From: Hippasteria phrygiana
Lineage: Eukaryota; Echinodermata; Asteroidea; Valvatida; Goniasteridae
Assembly: GCA_037893225.1 (NCBI GenBank)
Contig: JAZGUH010000022.1
Span: 3,100,001-3,164,000 of the forward strand
Reading direction: 5' to 3'
Length of the DNA stretch: 64,000 nt
The notes under the pieces were generated by a model. It ran no database searches, had not been told where the DNA came from, and saw only the letters and a program-made list of their open reading frames with translations. This document shows positions 22,630 through 32,817 of this stretch, one piece after another; the first letter of the stretch is position 1; the number at the start of each line of letters is the position of its first letter. Made by a program: the position numbers and the translations under genes.

Positions 22630-25385
22630 ACGTGATGACGTCATCATGACCAAAAAGTTCGGGACACATTCTGAGCAGTTTGTCTAAGTGTCTGCCAAGT
22701 TTAAAGTCAATCGGGTGCACCAAAGTAGCCAAAGTGCCGGTAAGAAAGAAAACGTGCACAAATGCTATGGGGAAAAAGTCTGAAAAGGAAGCACAAAAAA
22801 AAAAAAAAACTAGAGGCATGAGGTTGGTGTTTGTGGACAAACACAGGGCTGTTTCGTTTTTTTTTTTTAGTTTGGATGTGAAATGTGAATACAACAATTA
22901 AAGTTTGTCAAACAATCGCACTACTGCCACTTTTCTTTGTTAATTTTGAAATTAATTAAAGTTGTTTGTAATAGTGACATGTGATGACGTCATCATAAAG
23001 TCACATAAATTTTCATCTATAAACTTGCTGACCTACCTAGATATAACTTTTCAACTTAATCGGACTTGTACTTTTGTATATATATGGCTTCAAAAACTGG
23101 CTCTTTAAGATGACGTCACGTGACATGTGATGAAGTCATAATGTCATGTCAATTTTCATCTATGAACCTGCAGACCTGCCTGGATATTACATTTCAACTT
23201 AATCGAACTTGTACTTTTGTTTATATGTGGCTTCAAAAACTGCCCCTTTAAGATGACGTCACGTAACATGTGATGACAACATGATAATGTCATGTCAATT
23301 TTCAACTATAGACCTATTGGGCTACCTAGATATTACTTTATAACTTAATTGGACTTGTACTTCTGTAGATATGGACCTTCAAAAACTGCCCCTTTAAGAT
23401 GACGTCACGTGACATGTTCTGACTTATAATCATAACGTCATGTCAATTTTCATCTATAACACCCGGTGGCATACCTAGATATCACGTTCCAACTTAATCG
23501 GACTTGTACTTTTGTAGATATATGGCTTCGAAAAATGCCCCTTTAAGATGACGTCACGTGACATGTGACGACGTCATCATGACATAAAATTCGGCACACA
23601 TTGTGAGCAGTTGGGGTAAGTGTCTGTCAAGTTTAAAAGTAGCCAAAGTGGCCGGTAAGAAAGAAAACGTTTACAAATGCTATGGGCAATAGTCTAGCGA
23701 CTTGAAAAAAGACTACAAATCAACCCTTTTTATAAACAGCATGCACATTTGAGCCATGGTTATCTGCCCTTCCCAGAATTCCTTTGTGTTATATTGAATT
23801 TGGTCTAAATTTTGAAATGGCTGTTATTTCTTACTTGAGTGAGCCACAATCATGACATTTTGGAATTAGGGAGAGGAAAATTCAATATATACATTTTTGT
23901 AATCGGATTGACGCTTACATGCGTTAAAAAAAAAAAAATTTTTGATGACGTCATCATGACGTCACACAATTTTCGCCTTTTAGGGCATATCTTTGAGACA
24001 TACCAAAGCTATCACAAAAAGAATTTTGAAAATATCTTGTTTTGTTTGCTAGATATATTGAAACAAATGTTACGATTTTCAAAATTCAAAAATTCATAAA
24101 AAATCACGTGATGATGTCATCATGACGTAAAAGTTCGGCACACATTCTGAGCAGTTGCTTTAAGTGTTTGCTAAGTTTAAAGACAATCGGCTGCATAAAA
24201 GTAGCCAAAGTGCCGGTAAAAAGGAAAACGTGTACAAATGCTATGGGCAATAGTCTGAAAGAGAAAAAAAAAAAAAAAGAAAACTAGATATAACTTTTCA
24301 ACTTAATCGGACTTGTACTTTTCTTTATATATGGCTTCAAAAACTGCCCCTTTAAGATGACGTCACGTGACATGTGATGACGTCATCATCATGTCATGTC
24401 AATTTTCATCTATAAACCTACTAAGCTACCTAGATATTACTTTTAAACTTAATCGGACATGTACTTCTGTAGATATGCGCCTTCAAAAACTGCCCCTTTA
24501 AGATGACGTCACATGTGATGACGTCATCATAACGTCATGTCAATTTTCATGTATAAAACTACTGGGATACCTAGATATTACATTTTAACTTAATCGAACT
24601 TGTACTTTTGTAGATATATGGCTTCAAAAAATGCCCCTTTAAGATGACGTCATGTGACATGTGATGACGTCATTATGACGTAAAAGTTCGGCACACATTG
24701 TGAGCAGTTGGGGTAAGTGTCTGCCAAGTTTAAAATTAGCCAAAGTGGCCGGTAAGAAAGAAAACGTTTACAAATGCTATGGGCAATATTCTAGCGACTT
24801 GAAAAAAAGAATTGTTTGATGACGTCATCATGACGTCACACAATTGTCGCTTTTTAGGGCATATCTGTGAGACATACCAAAGCTATTACAAAAAGAATTT
24901 TGAAAATGTCTTGTTTTGTTCGCTAGATATATATTGAAAAGAATGTTACGATTTACACAATTTTAAAATTCAGCGACTTGAACAAAGACTACAAATCAAC
25001 CTTTTTATAAACAGCATGCACATTTAAGCCATGGTTATCTGCCCTTCCCAGAATTCCTTTGTGTTATATTGAATTTGGTCTAAATTTTCAAATGGCTGTT
25101 ATTTCTTACTTGAGTGAGCCACGATCATGAAATTTTGGAATTAGGGAGAGGAAAATTCAATATATACATTTTTGTAATCGGATTGACCCTTACATGCGTT
25201 TAAAAAAAAAATATTTGATGACGTCATCATGACGTCACACATTTTCTCCCTTTTAGGGGATATCTTTGAGACATACCAAAGCTATAACAAAAAGAATTTT
25301 GAAAATATATTGTTTTGTTCGCTAGATATATTGAAAAAAATGTTACGATTTTAAAATTTTAAAAATTCATAAAAAGTCACGTAAT
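22630..25385 (+). repeat. Higher-order repeat block, copy 2
   Basis: Same order of modules as 10305-13040, including the five-delta and three-delta runs and the isolated beta before the second epsilon (about 24800-24970). The nearest copies of this block lie on opposite sides of the 6.9 kb insertion. Small differences such as CTTTATATATGG versus TTTATATTATATGG near 24320/11970 show that the two are not identical. Confidence 0.8.
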
Positions 25386-26534
25386 GACGTCATCATGACC
25401 TCATTTTAGATTTTGCATGCTAGTGACAGTATCTACCTACCCACCACTTTTCATGACGATCGGACCTATCCTTATATGTGTTTTAAAAAATCACATTTTT
25501 GATGACGTCATCATGACGTCACAAATTTTTGCCCTTTTAGGGGATATCTTTGAGACATACCAAAGCTATAACAAAAAGAATTTTGAAAATATATTGTTTT
25601 GTTCGCTAGATATATTGAAAAAAATGTTACGATTTTAAAATTTTAAAAATTCATAAAAAGTCACGTAATGACGTCATCATGACCTCATTTTAGATTTTGC
25701 ATGCTAGTGACAGTATCTACCTACCCACCACTTTTCATGACGATCGGACCTATCCTTATATGTGTTTTAAAAAATCACATTTTTGATGACGTCATCATGA
25801 CGTCACAAATTTTTGCCCTTTTAGGGCATATCTTTGAGACATACCAAAGCTATCACAAAAATAATTTTGAAAATATCATGTTTTGTTTACTAGATATATT
25901 GAAAAGAATGTTACGATTTTAAAACTTAAAAAATTCAGCGACTTGAAAAAAGACTAGGAATCAACCCCTTTTATAAACAGCAAGCACATTTAAGCCATGG
26001 TTATCTGCCCTTCCCAGAATTCCTTTGTGTTATATTGAATTTGGTCCAAATTTTGAAATGGCTGTTATTTCTTACTTGAGTGAGCCACGATCATGAAATT
26101 TAGAAATTACGTACAGAAAAATTCAATGTATACATTTTTGTAATCGGATTGACCCTTACATGCGTTAAAAAAAAAACACATTTTTGATGACGTCATCATG
26201 ACGTCACACAATTTTCGCTTTTTAGGGCATATCTTTGAGACATACCAAAGCTGTCACAAAAAGAATTTCAAAAATATCTTGTTTTGTTCGCTAGATATAT
26301 TGAAAAGAATTTTACGATTTTGAAATTTCAAAAATTCATAAAAAATCACGTGATGACGTCATCATGACGTAAAAGTTCGGCACACATTCTGAGCAGTTGC
26401 TTTAAGTGTTTGCTAAGTTTAAAGACAATCGGCTGCATACAAGTAGCCAAAGTGCCGGTAAAAAGGAAAACGTGTACAAATGCTATGGGCAATAGTCTGA
26501 AAGAGAAAAAGAAAAAAAAAAGAAAAAAAAAAAA

Positions 26535-26756
26535 ATCTTAACGAAAACAAAGGCTGTTTCGGAAAACTTCCGAAACAGCCAAAAAAAAAGAAAAAAAAAA
26601 AAATCTTAACGAAAACAAGGGCTGTTTTGGAAAAGTTTCCAAAACAGCCAAAAATCTTAACGAAAACAAGGGCTGTTTTGGAAAAGTTTCCAAAACAGCC
26701 AAAAAAAAAATCTTAACGAAAACAAGGGCTGTTTTGGAAAAGTTTCCAAAACAGCC
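26535..26756 (+). repeat. Poly(A)-separated hairpin units, cluster 4 (four copies) at array end
   Basis: Hairpins at 26552-26580 (C/G arms, 29 nt), 26620-26649, 26671-26700 and 26727-26756 (T/A arms, 30 nt), each preceded by TCTTAACGAAAACAA. Between the second and third units the A-run has shrunk to about five bases, so the A-runs are not needed to keep the hairpins intact. The last hairpin ends exactly at the junction with the reverse transcriptase remnant; the downstream half of gamma is missing. Confidence 0.94.
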
Positions 26757-27751
26757 AATTATAGCGCTGGCAGTGTTTACTACATGACTGAGCCGTTTCC
26801 AGTCATCCACTGTGGTGTGTCCGTACCAGACAGCGACTGAGAATGTTAAGACACTCTCAACCACTGCCCGGTAAAACTTCACCAACAAATCCTGGCTGAC
26901 ACGGAAACTCCTCAATCTTCTAAGAAAGAACAGACGCTGCTGGGCTTTTCTAACAATGAAATCAACATGGGTCATCCATTTCAAATCGTTGGATATATGT
27001 ACTCCTAGAAATTTAAAAGAGTCAACGATTTCGACTTTAGATCCATTCATACTTAGTGGCTGAATATCACTGGGATTTCTTTTGAAGTCCACAATTATTT
27101 CCTTGGTCTTTTCGACATTTAACTCTAAATTATTGTCGTGACACCATTGAACTAAGTGATTGACTTCATCACAATATAAGGATTCATCCTTGAAAATAGG
27201 TCCACCCAGTGTAGTATCATCTGCATATTTAACAATGAAGTTATTATCAGAGTTCAATGCACAATCATGCGTGAACAATGAGTACAGCAGGTGATAGAAT
27301 ACATCCTTGTGGTGCTCCTGTACTCAGGACACGTAACTTAGAAAAATTTTGCCCTATCTTCACCATTTGTGAACGATCCAATAAGAAATCTAAAATCCAC
27401 ACACAAATAGAAGGATTAAGATTCAAATTGATCAGTTTATCGTACAATTTAAAAGGTGATATGGTGTTAAAAGCCGAACTATAATCCACAAATAAAAATC
27501 TGCAGTAATTAGGACTATTCTTGTGGAGGAATTGTGATGCTTTTAAATAAAGCCCATGAAATTGCATCGTCAACTGATCTATTTGCCCTATAGGCGAACT
27601 GGAACAGATCTAATTTGGACAGCTGTGACTGGATGAAATTTCTAACTAGAGTTTCCATGCATTTCATGACAATTGAAGTTAAAGCTACTGGGCGGGAGTC
27701 ATTAATGCTGTGATGGCATCGGATAGCCTGATAAGTGATTCTGTCAGACAC
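26757..27751 (-). pseudogene. Non-LTR (CR1/L2/Rex1-like) reverse transcriptase remnant
   Basis: Minus-strand fragment of a LINE polymerase, in three frames. Conserved blocks in order: NDSRPVALTSIVMKC (about 27700), FQFAYRANRSVDDAIS, FLFVDYSSAFNTIS (block with the first catalytic Asp), GAPQGCILSP, VKYADDTTLGG (catalytic YADD, Tyr codon at 27225-27227), DSFKFLGVHISNDLKW and KAQQRLFFLRRLR. Frameshifts lie near 27290 (after CILSP) and near 27560 (after DDAIS). There is no start or endonuclease domain upstream and the end beyond ASAII is lost where the satellite begins. Family placement within CR1/L2/Rex1 is from motif resemblance only. It is not functional as written. Confidence 0.93.
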
Positions 27752-27814
27752 TGTAATTTTGATAAAAACATATTACTGAATCGGGGACCTATAACTTCTA
27801 ACAAGTAAAGAATA

Positions 27815-27890
27815 GATTTTTCAAAGTGAACAAAGAATAGTGGCAGGAGCGGGATTTGAACCTGCGACCTCTAGAATATCACACCGTATT
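27815..27890 (-). repeat. tRNA-like repeat, 3' half only
   Basis: On the minus strand this reads a tRNA-type 3' half: B box GGTTCAAATCC (complement at 27852-27862) followed by CGCTCCTGCC and then 'tttctttgttcactttga', shared with the copies at 47400, 59700 and 62070. The 5' half with the A box is missing. It abuts the 5' end of the reverse transcriptase remnant, so the region is a patchwork of broken elements. Confidence 0.75.
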
Positions 27891-30800
27891 ATTTACCGTA
27901 AACAAAGGAAAGGTTTGAATTCTTCTGTAAGTTGAGTTCTACCAAAATAACGTCCAAGGACTCGGACATGACCCAGCACATTGTTACACAGACAGATAAA
28001 ACCCTTCTGCTTAATAAGTAACCCTTCTTGCTGGATCCTCTAAATACCTCTAAAACTGTCCAACAGGAGAGCAGTGCCCATAGTGAGTGGATTTACCTCC
28101 AATATTTGCAGGCTTTCAAGTATTCCTATTTTTCCTACTTTTTTTTTCCTAATTTGTTTACCTTGCTCCTACTTTTCCTACTTTTTCCTTGAAATTCCAA
28201 TTTATCCCTACTTTTTCCTACTTTATTGTCCCACAATTCTGAAAAATGACATTTCATTGAGTAATTTTTATAACAAGTGTTACACACTGTCATATGAAAA
28301 TCACACAGAGAATGGCTTGGGTGCAGGGTACAGAACTTTACTTCCAAGTGCTTAGTTGAGGATGGAGCACAGGTGTTGTGACTTGTGAGTATAGAGCATG
28401 CCAGAATGAGGCTTGTGATGCTGTGTCATGGGTGAGTGTCAACCGAAACTGCTCCAAAAACTGCTCCCGGGTCTGCTTGAAAGCCTGTATTTGCAAAAAA
28501 TTGTCCACGGGAACTCTGATGGGCAGTCCAAAATCCACCAGAGACAACAATGTGGGGCTTTGTATCCCACCCTCCTCCCTTCAAGGTTTCCTCTCCTACT
28601 TTCATACCCGAGTTTTAATGGCCAACGAATAAATATTCAAAGGCATTGTAAGTTCTTAGTATTTGAACATGAGTCGTGCCAACATTGGAGATTACCACGC
28701 CTGGGTCTATGGGTCTGAAAATTGGGGTAATTTCTTTAGTATCTATTGAAGATTTATCCACTATTTAGATCTGGACTCAGGAAAACTGTAAGGGTGGTGG
28801 GGCTGGCAACTGCCAACCCCAGCACCTCTGTTGCAGCCCTTTACCTAGAGTGGCTTTTAGCCTTGTATATGGCGACTTCCATAAAGAAATAATGAGACCC
28901 ACTGGCCAGCAATACATGACCATTATGGGCTCCATGCACAACTACCCCCTCAGCGGAAAGAAAAGGCGAGTTGGGGGGTCAATATCGACGCCATCTTACC
29001 TGACTTCAATTTAAGTGTCTAGTTCCCGCTATGTTATTCTTATTGAAAAAGCAATTATCGAGAGTCGGCAAACAGACAAAGCTATCCCACTGGTATATGA
29101 GTATCAAATGAACGAGGAGCGCAGTGCGTAATACCAGCGACATACTACCCATGGAAGTGTGGTTGTTATGTGGACAGCGCCCTCTTTTGGTGGTGCACGG
29201 AGCCCATCAGGAATGCTTTAATAGCAGCAGTCTGTTTCTAGTAGGCCCACCATCATGGAATATTTCAGATGACTTAAACTTCTCACACTTCATTGGAACA
29301 GGAATGCCAAAAGGACAGCCTGATCATATTTCAATTAACCGGTTTGAGAGCCGTACAAAATAAGAAAATAAGCAAAGTCCTTGAAAGATGATACACGCTG
29401 TCCAATTCGCGTTTGACGTTTTGAGTGGCTCGAAGACGGAACTGATTATAAGCACCGTGTTGACTTTCTGAATAATTCACCTCGTCATTTTTCAAACCGC
29501 ATGCAAGTAATTATCGGTGTGTGGCATTCAAGTTTATAGGGATCAGTTCCACATAGTTGGGTTCTCATTTCAAGTATGTGCCAAGCTTTAAATCAGAGTG
29601 TTTGACTTTCCGATGTGTCCACAGAGTTTTAATACACCTCATTTATTACATTCTGACAATCGGAAAGCATGTGCCTGTGTTATTACATTCTGACAGTAAG
29701 AAGATTTGTTTGTAACAGTGCACATGAATAACAACCCAAATGCTTTACAGGCAGAACATTTGATAGTACACCCTTGTCGTTTTAGTGACTATTTCAGTGA
29801 CTTTGGTTTCTGACTTATGAAAGAAATTACTTCAGTTAATTTAGTTTAAGCAGAAGTATATGAGGTTGTCGTTTAGTTTTGATGCAATGATGTTCAGATC
29901 TGTCGGTTCTAAAAATGTTTCACCGGCTTAGGCTACAGGCCTGGTTGTAAAGACATTCTGAAAACTTTCTAACTTTCAAAGGGTTTTCTCTGAAGCTCAT
30001 GTGCAAGAATGATCTCACTTAGGGAGGGTGTTGATTGCCGATGATGACGACGAGATAAGCTTACCCGTGTTTCTGGCACAGCGGCCTGCAGCATGAGCAT
30101 GCTTGACCTGTAATGGAATTGCTCTGACATCAGTGAAAAGCACATCATCCATCCATCCCCCTACCCCCCCCCCCCCCCCCCTCCCAGGAACTCACAAAGA
30201 ACATAGACCTTCTCGCTGATATTAATGTGCGGTAGTGAAAGAACACACAGGAAGTCGCGGACGGCCGAGCAATCCTTGCGGCGACCTTGAAGATTCCGGC
30301 AACATGAGGAGGAATATCTGGGCCGATCTCTAATGGAATGTCTGCTGCGTGATTTCCTGCGGGCGAAGATGGAAGGGGGAATTGGTGCTTTTGTCAAACG
30401 GTGATGATGTATTGGCGGTGAACCCTAACAATGGCAGCAATTATTTCAAAGTGCATCTTAAAGCGACAGGATTCCTCTTTTAAACCGTTGCAGCTTGTGA
30501 ATCAGAGCTCTTTATCAAAAGAAAAGCCTGCTCCAACCATTGTTCATCCATTGTTCAATCTGTTTTCCTTCCTCCATGGTTCAATGCACTCTGTTTTAGG
30601 TGCTGTCATTTTGAGGAATATGAGATTTTAAATTTAGGGTCTGACAAAACCTGGGGCTGTTTAAGCTGTCAAACTGTAACCACACTGGCTCTGGCCATTT
30701 TTACAGAGACCGTGTACGTAGGCCAGAGGCATGCCAGGTATGTGGTTGCTTGACAGAAAACTATTTCTCAGGCCGTGTCCGAAATGGGCTTTCAGAGGTA

Positions 30801-31496
30801 CAGTTACATCTATTGTCAGCATGTGCCCACATTTTTGCAACGGGCAAAGACCGAGAACCTAGCTCTGGATACAAGATTTGGACACAGCTTTTGATTTCGT
30901 GAAAGTATTAGCGAAACTTTGACTTACCTGGTGTAGTTTTTCACATAATAAACAACACCATAAGTTCGGTTTCATGTGATTTTAAGTTTCCGAAAACCAA
31001 CAATATGCGGTAACTTTAAAACCCGAGATCTGAATAATACGCTAATCTCTCCGAGTGTCTAGACAGATCTCCGCAGTCGATCGCACCTGATTACCTGTTA
31101 TCATGCCGCGCATCCTCCACCGTCAATAAAGTGAGCAAAGAGAATGCATGACAGAGCCCCGGTTATGACAGAGCCTCGGTCTATATCAATCAGTACATGT
31201 ATGTGCCGCCGGCTAGCCTGGCCATGGTGCTGCGGCTCATTAGGCCCCAATATCACTCACACTTCTCTCAGATTTTGTCTGCGATAATGTTTGTTTGGGG
31301 GGGGGGGGGGGGTTGATTTTAAGGAAAACCTTGGAGAGAATTAGCGTTTCTGGTCCTAGGTGCTCCTGTAGTTTTTCTGTTTGTTTTGTACATCAAACCA
31401 TGTCATGAAACCCTTGTCAGTATTTACTCTTTCATTCACTTCGTCACTGAATCTGTCTGTCGTGCTGATGGCACCAAAAACATTCACATTTCCGAT
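27891..31496. other. Non-coding (probable neurabin intron) with scattered repeats
   Basis: No exon recognised. Contents: a CCTACTTTTT-type pyrimidine repeat (about 28115-28225); a dispersed repeat at 28698-28823 that recurs at about 60208-60345 ('cgcctgggtct' to 'tgccaacccc'); a C18 run at 30164-30181; a G16 run at 31297-31312. Moderately GC-rich, less repetitive DNA lies at about 30190-30420 and 31030-31260. This could be regulatory, but I see no motif that proves it. Minus-strand frame 30161-30397 begins in the C-run and looks spurious. Confidence 0.6.
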
Positions 31497-31940
31497 TGAA
31501 AGGTAGTATACATCATTTGCAAACATCAAAAAACAGAATTACTGAATTTTTACGAAATACCGTACTAGACAGTAAAGTAAATAGCAGTCTCAAGCATAAT
31601 GTGAAATCATGGCACCTGGTGTGCTGTCGTTTTCAAGAAATTTATATCGTTTTCCTAATGATTGTCGGCCGACAATCGTTGGAAATAGTCTAGTTCCCCG
31701 ACCTGATGATTCTCGGACTCTATTACGGACTCTATTGTTACGTTTTGTCAGAAGTGTGGTCAGGGAACCAGACTACTAGAACAGAATTTTGTTCTCTCAG
31801 TTTTCCTAGCATCTATATGCACACGCAGCTTTAAACAGGTCAGTGTTACAGTTTTTGCTAGCACGCCATAAAACACTAACCCCCAAATCCATTTATTTCT
31901 GAAAATTACAGCAAAAGCAAACGATGTATACTGCCTTTTA
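31497..31940. mobile_element. Foldback MITE, diverged copy 1
   Basis: Terminal inverted repeats AAAGGTAGTATACATCATTTGC (left; 31500 on) and the complement of GCAAACGATGTATACTGCCTTTT (right). Inside lie the same blocks as the copies at 36356-36838 and 46917-47389: 'gtgctgtcgtt', a short perfect palindrome (GATTGTCGGCCGACAATC) and 'cactaacccccaaatcc'. The second internal palindrome here has different arms (TAGTCTAGTTCCCCGAC against GTCAGGGAACCAGACTA). The flanking TTAA seen in the other copies has decayed. Confidence 0.8.
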
Positions 31941-32684
31941 CAAACTGTAGAGTTTTTCCTTTGCTGTTGCTCAGCAAGCAGGTTCTTTTACATCAATGGT
32001 CCAACATGTATTTGGGTTTGTGGTGTTCATTCCATTTCTTATGGACCTCAACATTTCACGGTTTTATGTATCTGTATATGTAGTACCAGGAAATGACTAG
32101 ACTTGGCGAGAATTCTCCTGCGTGTACTCAATCCATTCATGTATTTTGAATGGGAGTGAAGTGAGCAGGCAGAGCTTTCATTCACACAAAGGGTGGGCCT
32201 CCAAGTGTGATGAATATGAGCAACTCTGTTCAGTGTGGTGCCTATTGTTTGCATTTACACTTGGCTGCACAGTCCCTTCTTAGCATACCAGTCCCCCCAC
32301 CCCCCCCCCCCCCCCTCCGCATCAATAACAGCTGGACAAAAGGGTTAATAGAAGATGGATGGGTGCAAGAAAATTATGTATATGAATCAGATGACGTGAT
32401 TCATGCACCCTCGTAATCTTGGTGTAGTTGTGAAACATTGTTGCAGCTACTGTTACAACAAAAATAACTACATTGTAACGGCGGAAACTGCAGTGGTGTC
32501 GTGTGCTTTGATCGTGCGCTCAAATTCATGAAGACCCCCTTTTTCCTCCTCCGGTCATGCAATAAAGAGCCACAATATTTGCCCAAATTTAGGAGACGTT
32601 GGCAGATTGCCGGTTTTTTTCTTGCCTTCTTTTTCTTTGCGGCAAACTTTGAACCAGTCATCTTTGATTTCTTGTTTTACACAG
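31941..32684 (+). other. Intron end upstream of neurabin exon
   Basis: Holds a C-run (about 32300-32315) and, close to the exon, a pyrimidine-rich tract ('tttcttgttttacacag') ending in the AG at 32683-32684. No branch site can be assigned with confidence. Nothing else is recognised. Confidence 0.7.
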
Positions 32685-32817
32685 GTCTACGAGACGTGGG
32701 CCGTGAACGAGTACGACCGAAAGAATGAAGACATTGATCCCATCGCGGCCTCGGCCGAGTACGAGCTGGAGAAGCGAGTGGAGCGAATGGACGTTTTCCC
32801 CGTGGATCTTGAAAAAG
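32685..32817 (+). CDS. PPP1R9A/B: Neurabin/spinophilin exon: linker and start of PDZ domain
   Basis: Internal coding exon of a neurabin/spinophilin-type scaffold (protein phosphatase 1 regulatory subunit 9 family). These proteins bind F-actin, target PP1 to actin-rich sites such as synapses and cell junctions, and bind partners through a PDZ domain. The acceptor is TTTTACACAG and the donor is G|GTAAAA at 32818. It starts in phase 0 and ends with one base of a split Gly codon. The 44 full codons include [20 protein letters not shown] and [18 protein letters not shown], which match the family segment between the PP1-docking RVxF-type motif and the PDZ domain. The docking motif itself should be in the preceding exon, which I do not find in the window. 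Splicing to 54552 preserves frame exactly. Identification is strong; whether it is the only neurabin paralogue is unknown. Confidence 0.95.

Larger units (their letters stand above)
22068..26756 (+). repeat. Modular CRE-punctuated satellite array, right block
   Basis: Continuation of the satellite in the same orientation and register as the left block. Module order is alpha-beta-alpha-beta-gamma-delta5-gamma'-epsilon-beta-gamma-delta3-gamma'-beta-epsilon-beta-alpha-beta-alpha-beta-epsilon-beta-gamma. The alpha-beta pairs at about 25217-25930 form their own variant (GTAATGACG in place of GTGATGACG, 'ttttagattttgc'), showing local homogenisation. The array ends abruptly in the gamma module, directly after the fourth hairpin of a cluster. 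Confidence 0.92.

Noticed and set aside
1..26756. CRISPR array
   Set aside because: Repeated palindromes with spacers of changing length look superficially similar, but the spacers are themselves repeated modules and the context is an animal genome.
30161..30397. 78-codon minus-strand frame ending in Gly run
   Set aside because: Gly run is the C18 homopolymer; basic Arg/Ser-rich part has no family signature.
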